64,000 nucleotides of DNA. Source: JAOUEA01 sp035249905. GTDB lineage: Bacteria; Actinomycetota; UBA4738; HRBIN12. The stretch spans positions 31,941-95,940 of the forward strand of contig DATFFT010000097.1 of assembly GCA_035249905.1 (NCBI GenBank), in the 5' to 3' direction. The notes beneath the pieces were generated by a model that searched no databases, had not been told where the DNA came from, and saw nothing but the letters and a program-made list of their open reading frames with translations. Both the position numbers and the translations under genes were made by a program. Of the stretch, positions 51,054-59,467 are shown one piece after another; within the stretch, counting starts at the first letter, position 1; each line of letters opens with the position of its first letter.

Positions 51054-53176
51054 GCCCCAGCCGTCGCGCGTCGCGGTCCCGCTCCGACCTGACCCCGCTC
51101 CTGGCGCCGCGGTCGATCGCGATCGTGGGGGCCTCGGAGTCGCCGGACTCGTGGGCGCCGGAGATCGAGCGCTCCCTGCGACACATCGGCTTCGAGGGCG
51201 ACCTCTACCCGATCAACCAGAAGTACGAGCGCGTCTGGGAACGTCGGTGCCTGCCCTCGATCGCCGAGTTGCCCCGCGGTGTCGACCTCGTGGTCTTCGT
51301 CGTGCCGGCGCGCGTGGCCGTCCGCATGATCGACGAGTGCGGCGCCAGGGGTGTGCGAAGCATCATGGTGATCTCCTCCGGCTTCGCCGAGGCCGGTGAG
51401 GAAGGCGTCGAGCTGCAGGCGCAGCTCCGAGAGGCGGCCCTGCGAACCCGCATCCCCGTGCTCGGCCCCAACGTCGAGGGGTTCGTGAACTACGTCGATC
51501 GCGCCGCTCCGTACGGAACCACGCCGCCCCCGGAGCCGCTCCCCGGCACGATCAGCGTGATCAGCCAGAGCGGCACGGTCGCCTGGGCCATGAGCCAGGC
51601 GGCGTCCGACCGCAGTGTGGGCTTGCGGATCGTCCTGGGGGTCGGCAACGAAGCCGTGCTCGGACTCGGTGACATGTTCGAGTGGGCGGCGGGGGATCCG
51701 ACCACGCGGGTCGTGACGAGCTACATCGAGACGATGCGCGACGTCGAGGGCATCGGCCGGGGGCTCGATGCACTGCGGAGGGCGGGAAAGCCGGTGCTGA
51801 TCTGCGCGCCCGAGGGTCGCAGCGAGGCGGCGCGCCGCTCGATCGTGGCTCATACGGGGGCCCTCGCCGGGAACACGACGCTGCGCGATGCCTGGCTGCG
51901 CGCGCACGGGGCGATCCTCGTCGAGGATCCGGTGACGATGTTCGAGGCAGCCCTGTTGCTGTCGAAGGTGAGGAAGCTGCGCGCGACGGGCATCGCGGCG
52001 GCGCTGCAGTCGGGCGGGGCCTGCACGTTGTTCGCGGAGGCGGCCGGCGCGGCGGGACTCGACCTCCCGGAGTTCTCGCCGGCGACGAAGCGACGGTTGA
52101 GGAAAGTGCTGCCGCACTACGCGTCGCAGAACAACCCCCTCGACGTGACCGGGCAGGCCGCGGTCGAGACCGAGATGTACGAGGATGCGCTCGAGGCCTT
52201 GGCGAACGATCCCTCGCTCGGTCTCATCGCCTTCGACGCGTTCCCTCCGCGGATCGAGGGGGAGACGCCCTGGGCCGATCCCGTGTTGCGCACGGTGAAG
52301 GATCTGCGGCGTCGGACCCGGGTCGCGTTCGTGAGCGTCGCGATGGGGCCGCTCTCCTACCTTCCGGCGGCTACGGCGTTCACACGGAAGCACTCGCTGC
52401 CGTTCCTGCAGGGGCATCGCGCCTCGGCCGGAGCCATACGGGCGCTCGTCGAGTTCCAGGAAGTGAAGCGGCAGCCGACCGTCGACCAGATGCCCCCGCA
52501 TCGCGATCGGGGGAAGGCGTTGCGGGCACTGCGCGGGCGCGAAGGGCCGATCGACGAGGAGACCGGGGCCAAGATCCTGGCCCTCTACGGGGTCGCGCGG
52601 CCCAGGGAACGATCGACGATCTCGCCCGAGCAGGCGGCGGCGTTCGCTCGAACGATCGGGTTCCCGGTCGTCGTGAAGGCACAGGCGCCCGAGATCCCGC
52701 ACAAGGCGAAGCTCGGTGGGGTGCGGCTCGGGCTCCGGAACGCGACCGATGTCGAGGTCGCGGCTGCCGAGGTGCTCGAGGCGGCGGAGAGAGCCGGCGC
52801 GACGGCACCGAAGGTGCTCGTGCAGCAGATGGTTCACGGCGTGGAGGTGCTCGTGGGTGCCGTGGTCGACGATCGGTTCGGTCCGATGATCACCATGCGC
52901 CCCGGCGGAGCCCTCGCGGAGATGGGCGAGGCCGAGTTCGTGCCGTGCCCGCTCACGTCGGCACAGGCCCGCGCGTTCGTGGTCGAGCAGGCGGCCCGAT
53001 GCGGGCTCGACCCCGACGTGCACGACGTGAGGGCAGCCGCCAGAGCCGTCGAGGCGATCTCCCGCATCGTGCACGACCTGCGGAGCCGATTGACGTCGTT
53101 CGAGGCGAACCCGCTGCTGGTGGGCGAACGGGGAGCCGTGGCCGTCGATGCTCTCGCGGAAGTCCGTCCCGAGTGA
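51050..53176 (+). CDS. ADP-forming acyl-CoA synthetase (acetate-CoA ligase family)
   Basis: The 708-residue protein fuses both subunits of the NDP-forming family. Residues 10-110 form the CoA-binding domain (PRSIAIVGASESPDSW), residues about 150-460 the succinyl-CoA-ligase-like domains with the phosphohistidine motif IVAHTGALAG, and about 490-700 an ATP-grasp domain (FPVVVKAQAPEIPHKAKLGGVRLGL; VEVLVGAVVDDRFGPMI). It makes an acyl-CoA from an acid, ATP and CoA, or the reverse. Start GTG 51050 overlaps the enoyl-CoA hydratase stop. Relatives act on acetate, pimelate, or aromatic acids such as ferulate; the hydratase partner makes an aromatic or unsaturated acid plausible but unproven. Confidence 0.88.
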   Translation: MSPSRRASRSRSDLTPLLAPRSIAIVGASESPDSWAPEIERSLRHIGFEGDLYPINQKYERVWERRCLPSIAELPRGVDLVVFVVPARVAVRMIDECGARGVRSIMVISSGFAEAGEEGVELQAQLREAALRTRIPVLGPNVEGFVNYVDRAAPYGTTPPPEPLPGTISVISQSGTVAWAMSQAASDRSVGLRIVLGVGNEAVLGLGDMFEWAAGDPTTRVVTSYIETMRDVEGIGRGLDALRRAGKPVLICAPEGRSEAARRSIVAHTGALAGNTTLRDAWLRAHGAILVEDPVTMFEAALLLSKVRKLRATGIAAALQSGGACTLFAEAAGAAGLDLPEFSPATKRRLRKVLPHYASQNNPLDVTGQAAVETEMYEDALEALANDPSLGLIAFDAFPPRIEGETPWADPVLRTVKDLRRRTRVAFVSVAMGPLSYLPAATAFTRKHSLPFLQGHRASAGAIRALVEFQEVKRQPTVDQMPPHRDRGKALRALRGREGPIDEETGAKILALYGVARPRERSTISPEQAAAFARTIGFPVVVKAQAPEIPHKAKLGGVRLGLRNATDVEVAAAEVLEAAERAGATAPKVLVQQMVHGVEVLVGAVVDDRFGPMITMRPGGALAEMGEAEFVPCPLTSAQARAFVVEQAARCGLDPDVHDVRAAARAVEAISRIVHDLRSRLTSFEANPLLVGERGAVAVDALAEVRPE

Positions 53177-54021
53177 TCTTCGGTCTCGCGGCTGCCCTCG
53201 GATGGGGGCTCGCCGACTTCACGGGAGCCGTCGCCGGGCGGCGGATCGGCAGCTTGCCGACCGTGCTGATCGCGCAGCTCCTGACCACCACCGTGATGAC
53301 GGTAGCCATGATCGAAGGCGGTCACGGCGTCGGGGCGTTGGCACCGTACGCCGCCTTCATCGTGCTGAACGGGCTGGCCTCGGGCGGCGCCTACCTCTCG
53401 CACTACAGGGCGCTGCAGCTCGGGCCCGTCGCCGTGGTCTCGCCGATCGGAGCCACGTACGCGGCCGTCGGGGTGGGGCTCGCCGTGCTCCTGCTGGGCG
53501 AGCGCCCGGGGCCGGCCGCCCTCGCCGGAGGGGTCGTCGTCGTGGCGGGCGTGATGCTCACCTCCACCGATCTCGCCAGGGTGCGAGCCGGCACGCATAC
53601 CCGGGCGCCCGGACTCCCCTGGGCGATCGTCTCGGCGGTGCTGTTCGGCATCGGGGGGTTCCTGCTCGGCTACTTCGCGCAGGAAGTGGGCTGGGTGCCG
53701 GGGCTGTGGGCGTCGCGCTGCGCCCAGTTGGCGATGTTCGTCGCGATCGCACGGTTGCGCAGGCACGAGTTCGATCGAGTGGGCTGGAACGCGGGCGTCA
53801 TGGTGGCGCTCCTGTCTGGCGCCGGCGATCTGCTCGGTGTGGTGACGTATTCGATCGGCGCCTCTCGAGGCCTCGTGTCGGTGGTGTTGATCGCCTCTGC
53901 CGTCTTCCCGCTGATCGCGGTCGCGATGTCGATCGCGTGGCTGCACGAGCGGCCGGTGGCCAACCAGTACGTGGGCATCGCGCTGGTCGTGGCCGGACTG
54001 TTGGTGCTGGGGGTCGCCTGA
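53173..54021 (+). CDS. EamA/DMT family permease
   Basis: The 282-residue protein has ten predicted membrane helices in two five-helix EamA repeats. The first begins IFGLAAALGWGLADFTGAVAG, the second APGLPWAIVSAVLFGIGGFLLG. Each repeat ends with the typical proline-glycine and GER/HER signature (AVGVGLAVLLLGERPG and MSIAWLHERPVANQYVG). It probably exports or imports a small metabolite. The GTG start overlaps the previous stop (GTGA), so the three genes from 50220 form a tightly coupled operon. The transported compound may be a substrate or product of the acyl-CoA synthetase. Confidence 0.88.
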   Translation: MIFGLAAALGWGLADFTGAVAGRRIGSLPTVLIAQLLTTTVMTVAMIEGGHGVGALAPYAAFIVLNGLASGGAYLSHYRALQLGPVAVVSPIGATYAAVGVGLAVLLLGERPGPAALAGGVVVVAGVMLTSTDLARVRAGTHTRAPGLPWAIVSAVLFGIGGFLLGYFAQEVGWVPGLWASRCAQLAMFVAIARLRRHEFDRVGWNAGVMVALLSGAGDLLGVVTYSIGASRGLVSVVLIASAVFPLIAVAMSIAWLHERPVANQYVGIALVVAGLLVLGVA

Positions 54022-54147
54022 GATCGCAACCCCAACAAGTTGTCGGCTCCGCAACCCCTGACTTGCGCGTGCTCCCGGGTGGACCGACTATCCGGAGGTC
54101 CATACGGTGGGTCCGCGCAGGCCTGAGCCGGGAGGGGGTGCCGCGCC

Positions 54148-55182
54148 TTGGCCGAGACGCCGAACGCCACGGTGTCGTGTCGCAACGTCTGGAAGGTCTA
54201 CGGGCCGAAGGCCGATCGCATCGTGGGAACGCCAGATGCCGATCTGCCGCGCGCCGAGCTCCTCGCGAAGACCGGATGCGTGGCGGCGGTGCGCGACGTC
54301 TCGTTCGACGTCGCACAAGGCGAGGTCTTCGTCGTGATGGGGCTCTCGGGATCGGGCAAGTCCACGCTCGTCCGCATGCTCAACCGCATCCACGATCCGA
54401 CCGCGGGGCAGGTCCTCGTCGACGGGTCGGACCTCATGGGGATGAGCGACGACGAGCTGCGGACCGTGCGCCGAACCAAGATCAGCATGGTCTTCCAGCA
54501 CTTCGGTCTGCTGCCGCATCGGCGGATCGTCGACAACGTGGCGTTCGGACTCGAGATCCAAGGGGAGGAGAAGGATCCGCGCGTTCGCAAAGCCACCGAG
54601 GTGCTCGAGGTCGTGGGGCTCGGGGGCTGGGGCGACCGATTCCCCGACGAGCTCTCCGGCGGCATGCAGCAACGCGTGGGTCTCGCTCGAGCCTTGGCGA
54701 CCGATCCCGAGATCATGCTCTTCGACGAGCCCTTCAGCGCGCTCGACCCACTCATCAGACGTGACATGCAGAACGAGGTTCGCCGTCTCCAGAACGAGAT
54801 GAAGAAAACGATGGTCTTCATCACGCACGATCTCGCCGAGGCATTGAAGCTCGGCGACCACATCGCGATCATGAAGGACGGAGCCTTCGTCCAGGTTGGC
54901 ACCCCCGAGGAGGTCGTGGCGCACCCTGCCGACGACTACGTCGCGGACTTCACCAAGGACGTGCCACGAGCCCACGTGTTGACGGCTCGGGCGATCATGC
55001 GTCCGGCGAACGGCCACGGCCCCCCCGATGGTCCCTCGGTATCCCCGTCGACGCTCGTCCAGGCGCTGATCCCCATGGTCGCAGATTCCGATGACGCGAT
55101 CCGAGTCGTCGAAGAGGGCGATCTGCTGGGGCTCATCGACCGGAGCGCGGTGATGGCCGCTCTCGTCGAGGGGGGGAAATAG
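54148..55182 (+). CDS. proV: Glycine betaine/proline-type ABC ATPase
   Basis: The 344-residue protein begins at TTG 54148 behind GGGAGGGGG. Walker A is GLSGSGKSTLVRML, followed by Q-loop VFQHFGLLPHRRIVDN, signature ELSGGMQQRVGLARALA, Walker B IMLFDEPFSALDPL and H-loop FITHDLAEALKLGD. The insertion before the strand leading to Walker A and the GLLPHR segment are typical of ProV/OpuAA. C-terminal residues 285-344 form one remnant CBS-like domain (DSDDAIRVVEEGDLLGLIDRSAV), which in relatives senses ionic strength. It starts a three-gene importer operon. Quaternary amines are the expected cargo. Confidence 0.93.
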   Translation: MAETPNATVSCRNVWKVYGPKADRIVGTPDADLPRAELLAKTGCVAAVRDVSFDVAQGEVFVVMGLSGSGKSTLVRMLNRIHDPTAGQVLVDGSDLMGMSDDELRTVRRTKISMVFQHFGLLPHRRIVDNVAFGLEIQGEEKDPRVRKATEVLEVVGLGGWGDRFPDELSGGMQQRVGLARALATDPEIMLFDEPFSALDPLIRRDMQNEVRRLQNEMKKTMVFITHDLAEALKLGDHIAIMKDGAFVQVGTPEEVVAHPADDYVADFTKDVPRAHVLTARAIMRPANGHGPPDGPSVSPSTLVQALIPMVADSDDAIRVVEEGDLLGLIDRSAVMAALVEGGK

Positions 55183-57249
55183 ATGGCGGTCGCGCCGCCG
55201 CGTTCGAGGATCACCCTCGATGAGACAGCCGTTGCGCCGCCTACGGTCGCCCCGCCGAACCCGTGGCCGCGGCGGCTGATCTGGACGGCGGCGGCCGTCG
55301 TCGCCGTGGCGATCGGCTTGGTGTGGCTGCGCCCCGGATTCCCCGAGCGATGGGTGGTCGACGTCACTGCCTGGTTCGATGCGTTCCGGGACTGGGCCAT
55401 CCAGAACCGCGAGACGAGTCCGTTGTTCACCTTCCTCCTGACGCGGATCGAGGACGGCGTCGATTGGTTGATCGACAACACCGTGGTGGGGCTCGAACGC
55501 ATGACGTGGCTCGGCCTGCTCGTCGGCGCGGCCGCTCTCGCAGGCGTCCTTGCCGGCTGGAAGATGTCGGTGCTGGCCGGTGCGGGCGTGCTCGCCTTCG
55601 GTCTGCTGGGCGTGTGGGATGCGAGCCTCGAGACCCTCGCGCTCGTGCTGGTGTCGGTGTCGATCGCGGTGGCCATCGGGGTGCCTCTCGGCATCTGGGC
55701 GGGACGGCGACCACGGGTCGAACGGATGCTGAGGCCGGTCCTGGATGCGATGCAGACGATACCGGCGTACGCGTACCTGCTTCCCGCCGTGCTGCTGTTC
55801 GGGATCGGGAATCCCCCCGCGCTCATGGCGACGTTGGCGTTCGCACTCCCACCGGCGATCCGGCTCACGGCATTGGGCATCCGCAACGTGCCCGAGTCAT
55901 CGCTGGAAGTCGCCACGTCGTTCGGATCGACCGAGCGTCAGCGCATGCGGCTCGTGCAGGTTCCGCTGGCGAAGCCGTCGATCATGCTCGGTGTGAACCA
56001 GACGATCATGATGGCGCTCGGCATCGTCGTGATCTCGGCGTTCGTGGGCGCCGGCGGTCTGGGCCAGACCGTGCTCGACGGTCTGCAGCGAGGCATCGGC
56101 GGGGTCGGCGAGGCCCTGAACGGGGGGATCGCCATCGTCGTGATGGCGATCGTGTTCGACCGCGTGTCGACCGCATGGAGCGAGAGGGGGCGTCGGCACA
56201 CCGAACCTCCGAGGGTGATGGGACACGTCCTCACCCGCGGCCAGCTCGCGGCCGCAGCCGCTGTCCTCACCGTGGCGGCAGTCGTGATCGGACGCGAGGT
56301 CCTTCGTCAGCAATCCTTCCCCGAGGGATTGGAGTTCTCCGTAGCTCCGGTCGCCGACGCGATCGTTCGATGGTCACAGGCGAACCTGAGCGATATCGCG
56401 AGCGCGGTGAGCGATTTCGTCCTGATCCGACTCCTCGACCCGCTCGAGTCGCTGTTCGTCGGCGTCCCCTGGTGGATGGTGGCGGGAGCGTTCGGACTGA
56501 TCGGATGGCGCGTGTCGGGATGGCGCTTGGCCGTCGGTTCCTTCGCCTGCATCGGGGCCCTCGGCGTGCTCGGCATGTGGGACCTCTCGATGGGGACGCT
56601 CGCCCAGGTGCTCGTGGCGGTGGTGATCACGCTGTTGTTCGCGATCCCGCTCGGCATCCTCGCGGCCAAGAGCGATCGGTTCGAGCGCATCTCCAAGCCG
56701 GTGCTCGATGCGATGCAGACGATGCCCGCGTTCGTGTACCTGGTGCCCGTGCTCTTGCTGATCGAGCCGGGTCGGGTGCCCGCGATCATCGCTTCGGTCA
56801 TCTATGCGTTGCCGGTGGGCATCAGACTTACGAACCTGGGGATCCGGCAGGTCCCCGGGGAGGTCGTGGAGGCGGGGCGCTCGTTCGGGGCGACCTCCGG
56901 ACAACTCCTTCGGAAGGTTCAGCTCCCGCTGGCCAGACCGTCGATCCTGCTCGGGGTGAATCAGACGATCATGATGGTTCTCTCGGTCGTCATCATCGCC
57001 GGACTGATCGGCGCCGCCGGGCTCGGCCAGGAGGTCGTGTTCGCGCTCGGCAAACAGCAGATCGGGCGCGGGGTCGTTGCCGGCGTCTGCATCCTGCTCC
57101 TCGCGGTCGCTCTCGACCGTATAACTCAAGCGATGGGGTCTGCACCGAGATCGATGAGGGGTCCCGTGGGGATGGGGCTCGGCTGGTGGTACCGCGTGCG
57201 GGCGATCACGAAGTCGGTCGAAGACGACCAGGGGAGGGAGAACGGATGA
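55183..57249 (+). CDS. proW: Betaine-type ABC permease with two fused permease units
   Basis: The 688-residue membrane protein begins directly after the proV stop. It contains two homologous ProW-like units. Unit one spans about 100-345, with PVLDAMQTIPAYAYLLP and the EAA loop SLEVATSFGSTERQRMRLVQVPLAKPS. Unit two spans about 435-665, with PVLDAMQTMPAFVYLVP and VVEAGRSFGATSGQLLRKVQLPLARPS. LGVNQTIMM is repeated in both. A single polypeptide can thus supply both halves of the channel, whereas usual ProW works as a homodimer. The linker between the units contains further membrane segments (about 345-435). Confidence 0.92.
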   Translation: MAVAPPRSRITLDETAVAPPTVAPPNPWPRRLIWTAAAVVAVAIGLVWLRPGFPERWVVDVTAWFDAFRDWAIQNRETSPLFTFLLTRIEDGVDWLIDNTVVGLERMTWLGLLVGAAALAGVLAGWKMSVLAGAGVLAFGLLGVWDASLETLALVLVSVSIAVAIGVPLGIWAGRRPRVERMLRPVLDAMQTIPAYAYLLPAVLLFGIGNPPALMATLAFALPPAIRLTALGIRNVPESSLEVATSFGSTERQRMRLVQVPLAKPSIMLGVNQTIMMALGIVVISAFVGAGGLGQTVLDGLQRGIGGVGEALNGGIAIVVMAIVFDRVSTAWSERGRRHTEPPRVMGHVLTRGQLAAAAAVLTVAAVVIGREVLRQQSFPEGLEFSVAPVADAIVRWSQANLSDIASAVSDFVLIRLLDPLESLFVGVPWWMVAGAFGLIGWRVSGWRLAVGSFACIGALGVLGMWDLSMGTLAQVLVAVVITLLFAIPLGILAAKSDRFERISKPVLDAMQTMPAFVYLVPVLLLIEPGRVPAIIASVIYALPVGIRLTNLGIRQVPGEVVEAGRSFGATSGQLLRKVQLPLARPSILLGVNQTIMMVLSVVIIAGLIGAAGLGQEVVFALGKQQIGRGVVAGVCILLLAVALDRITQAMGSAPRSMRGPVGMGLGWWYRVRAITKSVEDDQGRENG

Positions 57250-58265
57250 GGAAGCACAGGTTCGGGTGGTCGCTGTCGATGGTGGCGGTCGCCGCGCTCG
57301 TTCTCGCCGCGTGCAGCGACGTCGACGAGGGTGATGGGGACACGGGTGGTGGCGCCACCGACGGAGGCGCGACTGCCGCGGCGCAGTGCGGGAGCGACAC
57401 GATCACGCTCGCGGTCAACCCGTGGGTCGGCGCCGAGGCGAATGCCGCGGTGGCGCAGGCGGTGATGCAGAACGAGATGGGCTGCACCGTCGAGCTGCAG
57501 GAGATCAACGAGTCGGGTCAGTTCCCCGCGATGGCGGACGGCGATGTGGATGCGACGCTCGAGGTGTGGCCGAGCGGTCACCTGAAGGATCGGAAGGACT
57601 ACATCGAGAAGGCAGGCACCGTCGTCGATGGCGGCGAGCTCGGCATCGTGGGCAACATCGGGTGGTTCATGCCGTCCTACCTCGTCGAGGAGAACCCCGA
57701 TCTGGCGACGTGGGAGGGATTCAAGGACGACGCCGACGCGTTCGCCACGGCCGAGACCGGCGACAAGGGCAGGTTCCTGGGGGCCGACACGACGTATTCG
57801 ATCTTCGATGAGGCGATCATCGAGAGCCTCGGCCTCGACCTCGAGGTCGTCTACAGCGGTTCCGAGGCGGCCTCGCTGGCGGCGCTCGACAAGGCGTACA
57901 ACGCTGAGGAGCCCATCTTGATGTACTGGTGGACGCCGCAGTGGGCCAACGCGAAGTACGACTTGGTCGAGGTGGAGCTCCCTCCCTACAACGAGGAATG
58001 CGCTGCGATCGCAGCCGAAGACCCTGACGCCGCCGTCGGGTACAACTGCGACTACGCCGAGGACGTGCTCTACAAGGCGTTCAGCGCCGAGTTCGAAGGG
58101 AAGGATCCCGCGGCGTTCGAGTTCCTGTCCAACTTCGAGTGGACGGAGCAGGACCAGAACGAGGTCGCGCTCGCCATCGAGGAGGGAACCGATCCCGCGG
58201 AGGCCGCGCAGGCCTGGATCGACGCCAACGCCGACATCGTGCAGGGGTGGCTGCCGGCCGCCTGA
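57246..58265 (+). CDS. proX: Glycine betaine/proline-binding lipoprotein
   Basis: ATG 57246 overlaps the permease stop (ATGA). The 339-residue protein has a lipoprotein signal (WSLSMVAVAALVLAACSD) and an acidic Gly/Thr linker, then an OpuAC-type binding domain: ITLAVNPWVGAEANAAVAQAV, VDATLEVWPSGHLKDRKDY, NIGWFMPSYLVEENPDL, and ILMYWWTPQWANAKYDLVEVELP. The tryptophans in NPWVG, EVWPSG, YWWTPQW are placed as in proteins that hold trimethylammonium groups in an aromatic cage. It delivers the substrate to the permease. Glycine betaine, proline betaine or choline all remain possible. A hairpin terminator follows. Confidence 0.92.
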   Translation: MRKHRFGWSLSMVAVAALVLAACSDVDEGDGDTGGGATDGGATAAAQCGSDTITLAVNPWVGAEANAAVAQAVMQNEMGCTVELQEINESGQFPAMADGDVDATLEVWPSGHLKDRKDYIEKAGTVVDGGELGIVGNIGWFMPSYLVEENPDLATWEGFKDDADAFATAETGDKGRFLGADTTYSIFDEAIIESLGLDLEVVYSGSEAASLAALDKAYNAEEPILMYWWTPQWANAKYDLVEVELPPYNEECAAIAAEDPDAAVGYNCDYAEDVLYKAFSAEFEGKDPAAFEFLSNFEWTEQDQNEVALAIEEGTDPAEAAQAWIDANADIVQGWLPAA

Positions 58266-58291
58266 TCGGCAACACAGGCATCGGCGCGTCA

Positions 58292-58319
58292 TGAGGGCGG
58301 CCATGTCGGGCCGCCCTCA
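58292..58319 (+). terminator. Hairpin terminator after proX
   Basis: An 11-base perfect stem, TGAGGGCGGCC (58292-58302) with its complement at 58309-58319, encloses a six-base loop, 27 bases after the proX stop. No T-run follows. It should end the importer operon and separate it from the pirin gene. Confidence 0.75.
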
Positions 58320-58394
58320 GCCGTCCCGGGGAATGGCGGGGGCGCGGTGAGCGTTCTCCGAAGCACCGACGCTGCCCCGAGAGAGGAATCAGCC

Positions 58395-59390
58395 ATGCCC
58401 GCCGTCACCGTCGACGACATCACGACCCTCGATCGCATCCCGAAGCTCGACGCGACGCTGTCGCAGCGTCCGGTGAGGTCCGTGACCCTGGCTCCCGGCG
58501 GGTTCGAGGGCGAGGGGTTCCCGGTGCGTCGGGCGTTCGCGGGCGTCGACCTCGCCGACCTCGATCCGTTCATCCACATGGATCAGATGGGCGAGGTCGA
58601 GTACGCGCCGGGCGAACCCAAGGGCACGCCGTGGCATCCGCACCGTGGCTTCGAGACGGTCACGTACATCATCGACGGCACGTTCGAACACGAGGACTCG
58701 AACGGCGGGGGCGGCACGATCACGAACGGCGACACCCAATGGATGACGGCCGGAGCGGGCATCCTGCACATCGAGAAGCCGCCCGAGGCGCTCGTGGCCA
58801 GTGGCGGGCTGTTCCACGGCATCCAGCTCTGGGTGAACCTTCCCAAGGCCGAGAAGTGGGCGACCCCTCGATACCAGGATCTGCGGGCGGGCGAGGTCGG
58901 CTTGCTGGCATCGAGCGACGGCGGCGCTCTCGTCCGCGTGATCGCGGGCTCCCTCGCCGGGCACGCGGGGCCCGGCGACACGAACACGCCGATCACGCTC
59001 GTGCATGCGACGCTCTCGCCCGGTGCGGCGCTCGATCTGCCGTGGGACCCGTCGTACAACGCCTTGGCATACGTACTCGCCGGCACCGGGACGGCCGGGG
59101 CGGAGGCGCACCCGATCGAGACGGGCCAGCTCGCGGTCTTCGGCACCGGTGACGGGATCCGCCTGGACGCCTCGACCTCGCAGGAGTCGCGCTCACCCGA
59201 GCTCGAGGTGCTCGTGCTCGGCGGACGCCCGATCCGCGAGCCCGTCGCATGGTACGGGCCGTTCGTGATGAACACGCGCGACGAGCTCCTCGTGGCGTTC
59301 GAGGACTACCAGGCCGGACGGTTGGGCTCGGTGCCCGCCGTTCACCGCACCCCGGATCAGGTGGTCGAGACGACGCCCTCGCAGGGGTAG
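58395..59390 (+). CDS. Pirin family protein
   Basis: The 331-residue protein starts at ATG 58395 behind GAGAGAGGAATC. The bicupin has its metal-binding histidines in TPWHPHRGFETVTYIIDG and a further glutamate and histidine in MTAGAGILHIEKPP, and the second cupin is marked by LSPGAALDLPWDPSYNALAYVLAG. Some pirins are quercetin dioxygenases, others redox or iron-sensing regulators; the function here is unknown. It lies between the betaine importer and the betaine-demethylation genes, but a terminator precedes it, so it has its own promoter or belongs with the downstream genes. Confidence 0.88.
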   Translation: MPAVTVDDITTLDRIPKLDATLSQRPVRSVTLAPGGFEGEGFPVRRAFAGVDLADLDPFIHMDQMGEVEYAPGEPKGTPWHPHRGFETVTYIIDGTFEHEDSNGGGGTITNGDTQWMTAGAGILHIEKPPEALVASGGLFHGIQLWVNLPKAEKWATPRYQDLRAGEVGLLASSDGGALVRVIAGSLAGHAGPGDTNTPITLVHATLSPGAALDLPWDPSYNALAYVLAGTGTAGAEAHPIETGQLAVFGTGDGIRLDASTSQESRSPELEVLVLGGRPIREPVAWYGPFVMNTRDELLVAFEDYQAGRLGSVPAVHRTPDQVVETTPSQG

Positions 59391-59467
59391 GCGGCCGAAG
59401 TCCACGAGCTCCTCAGGGTTGCGCATCGCGCGACCACCGTGTTGCCCGCGCATCTCGCCGTGCGACC

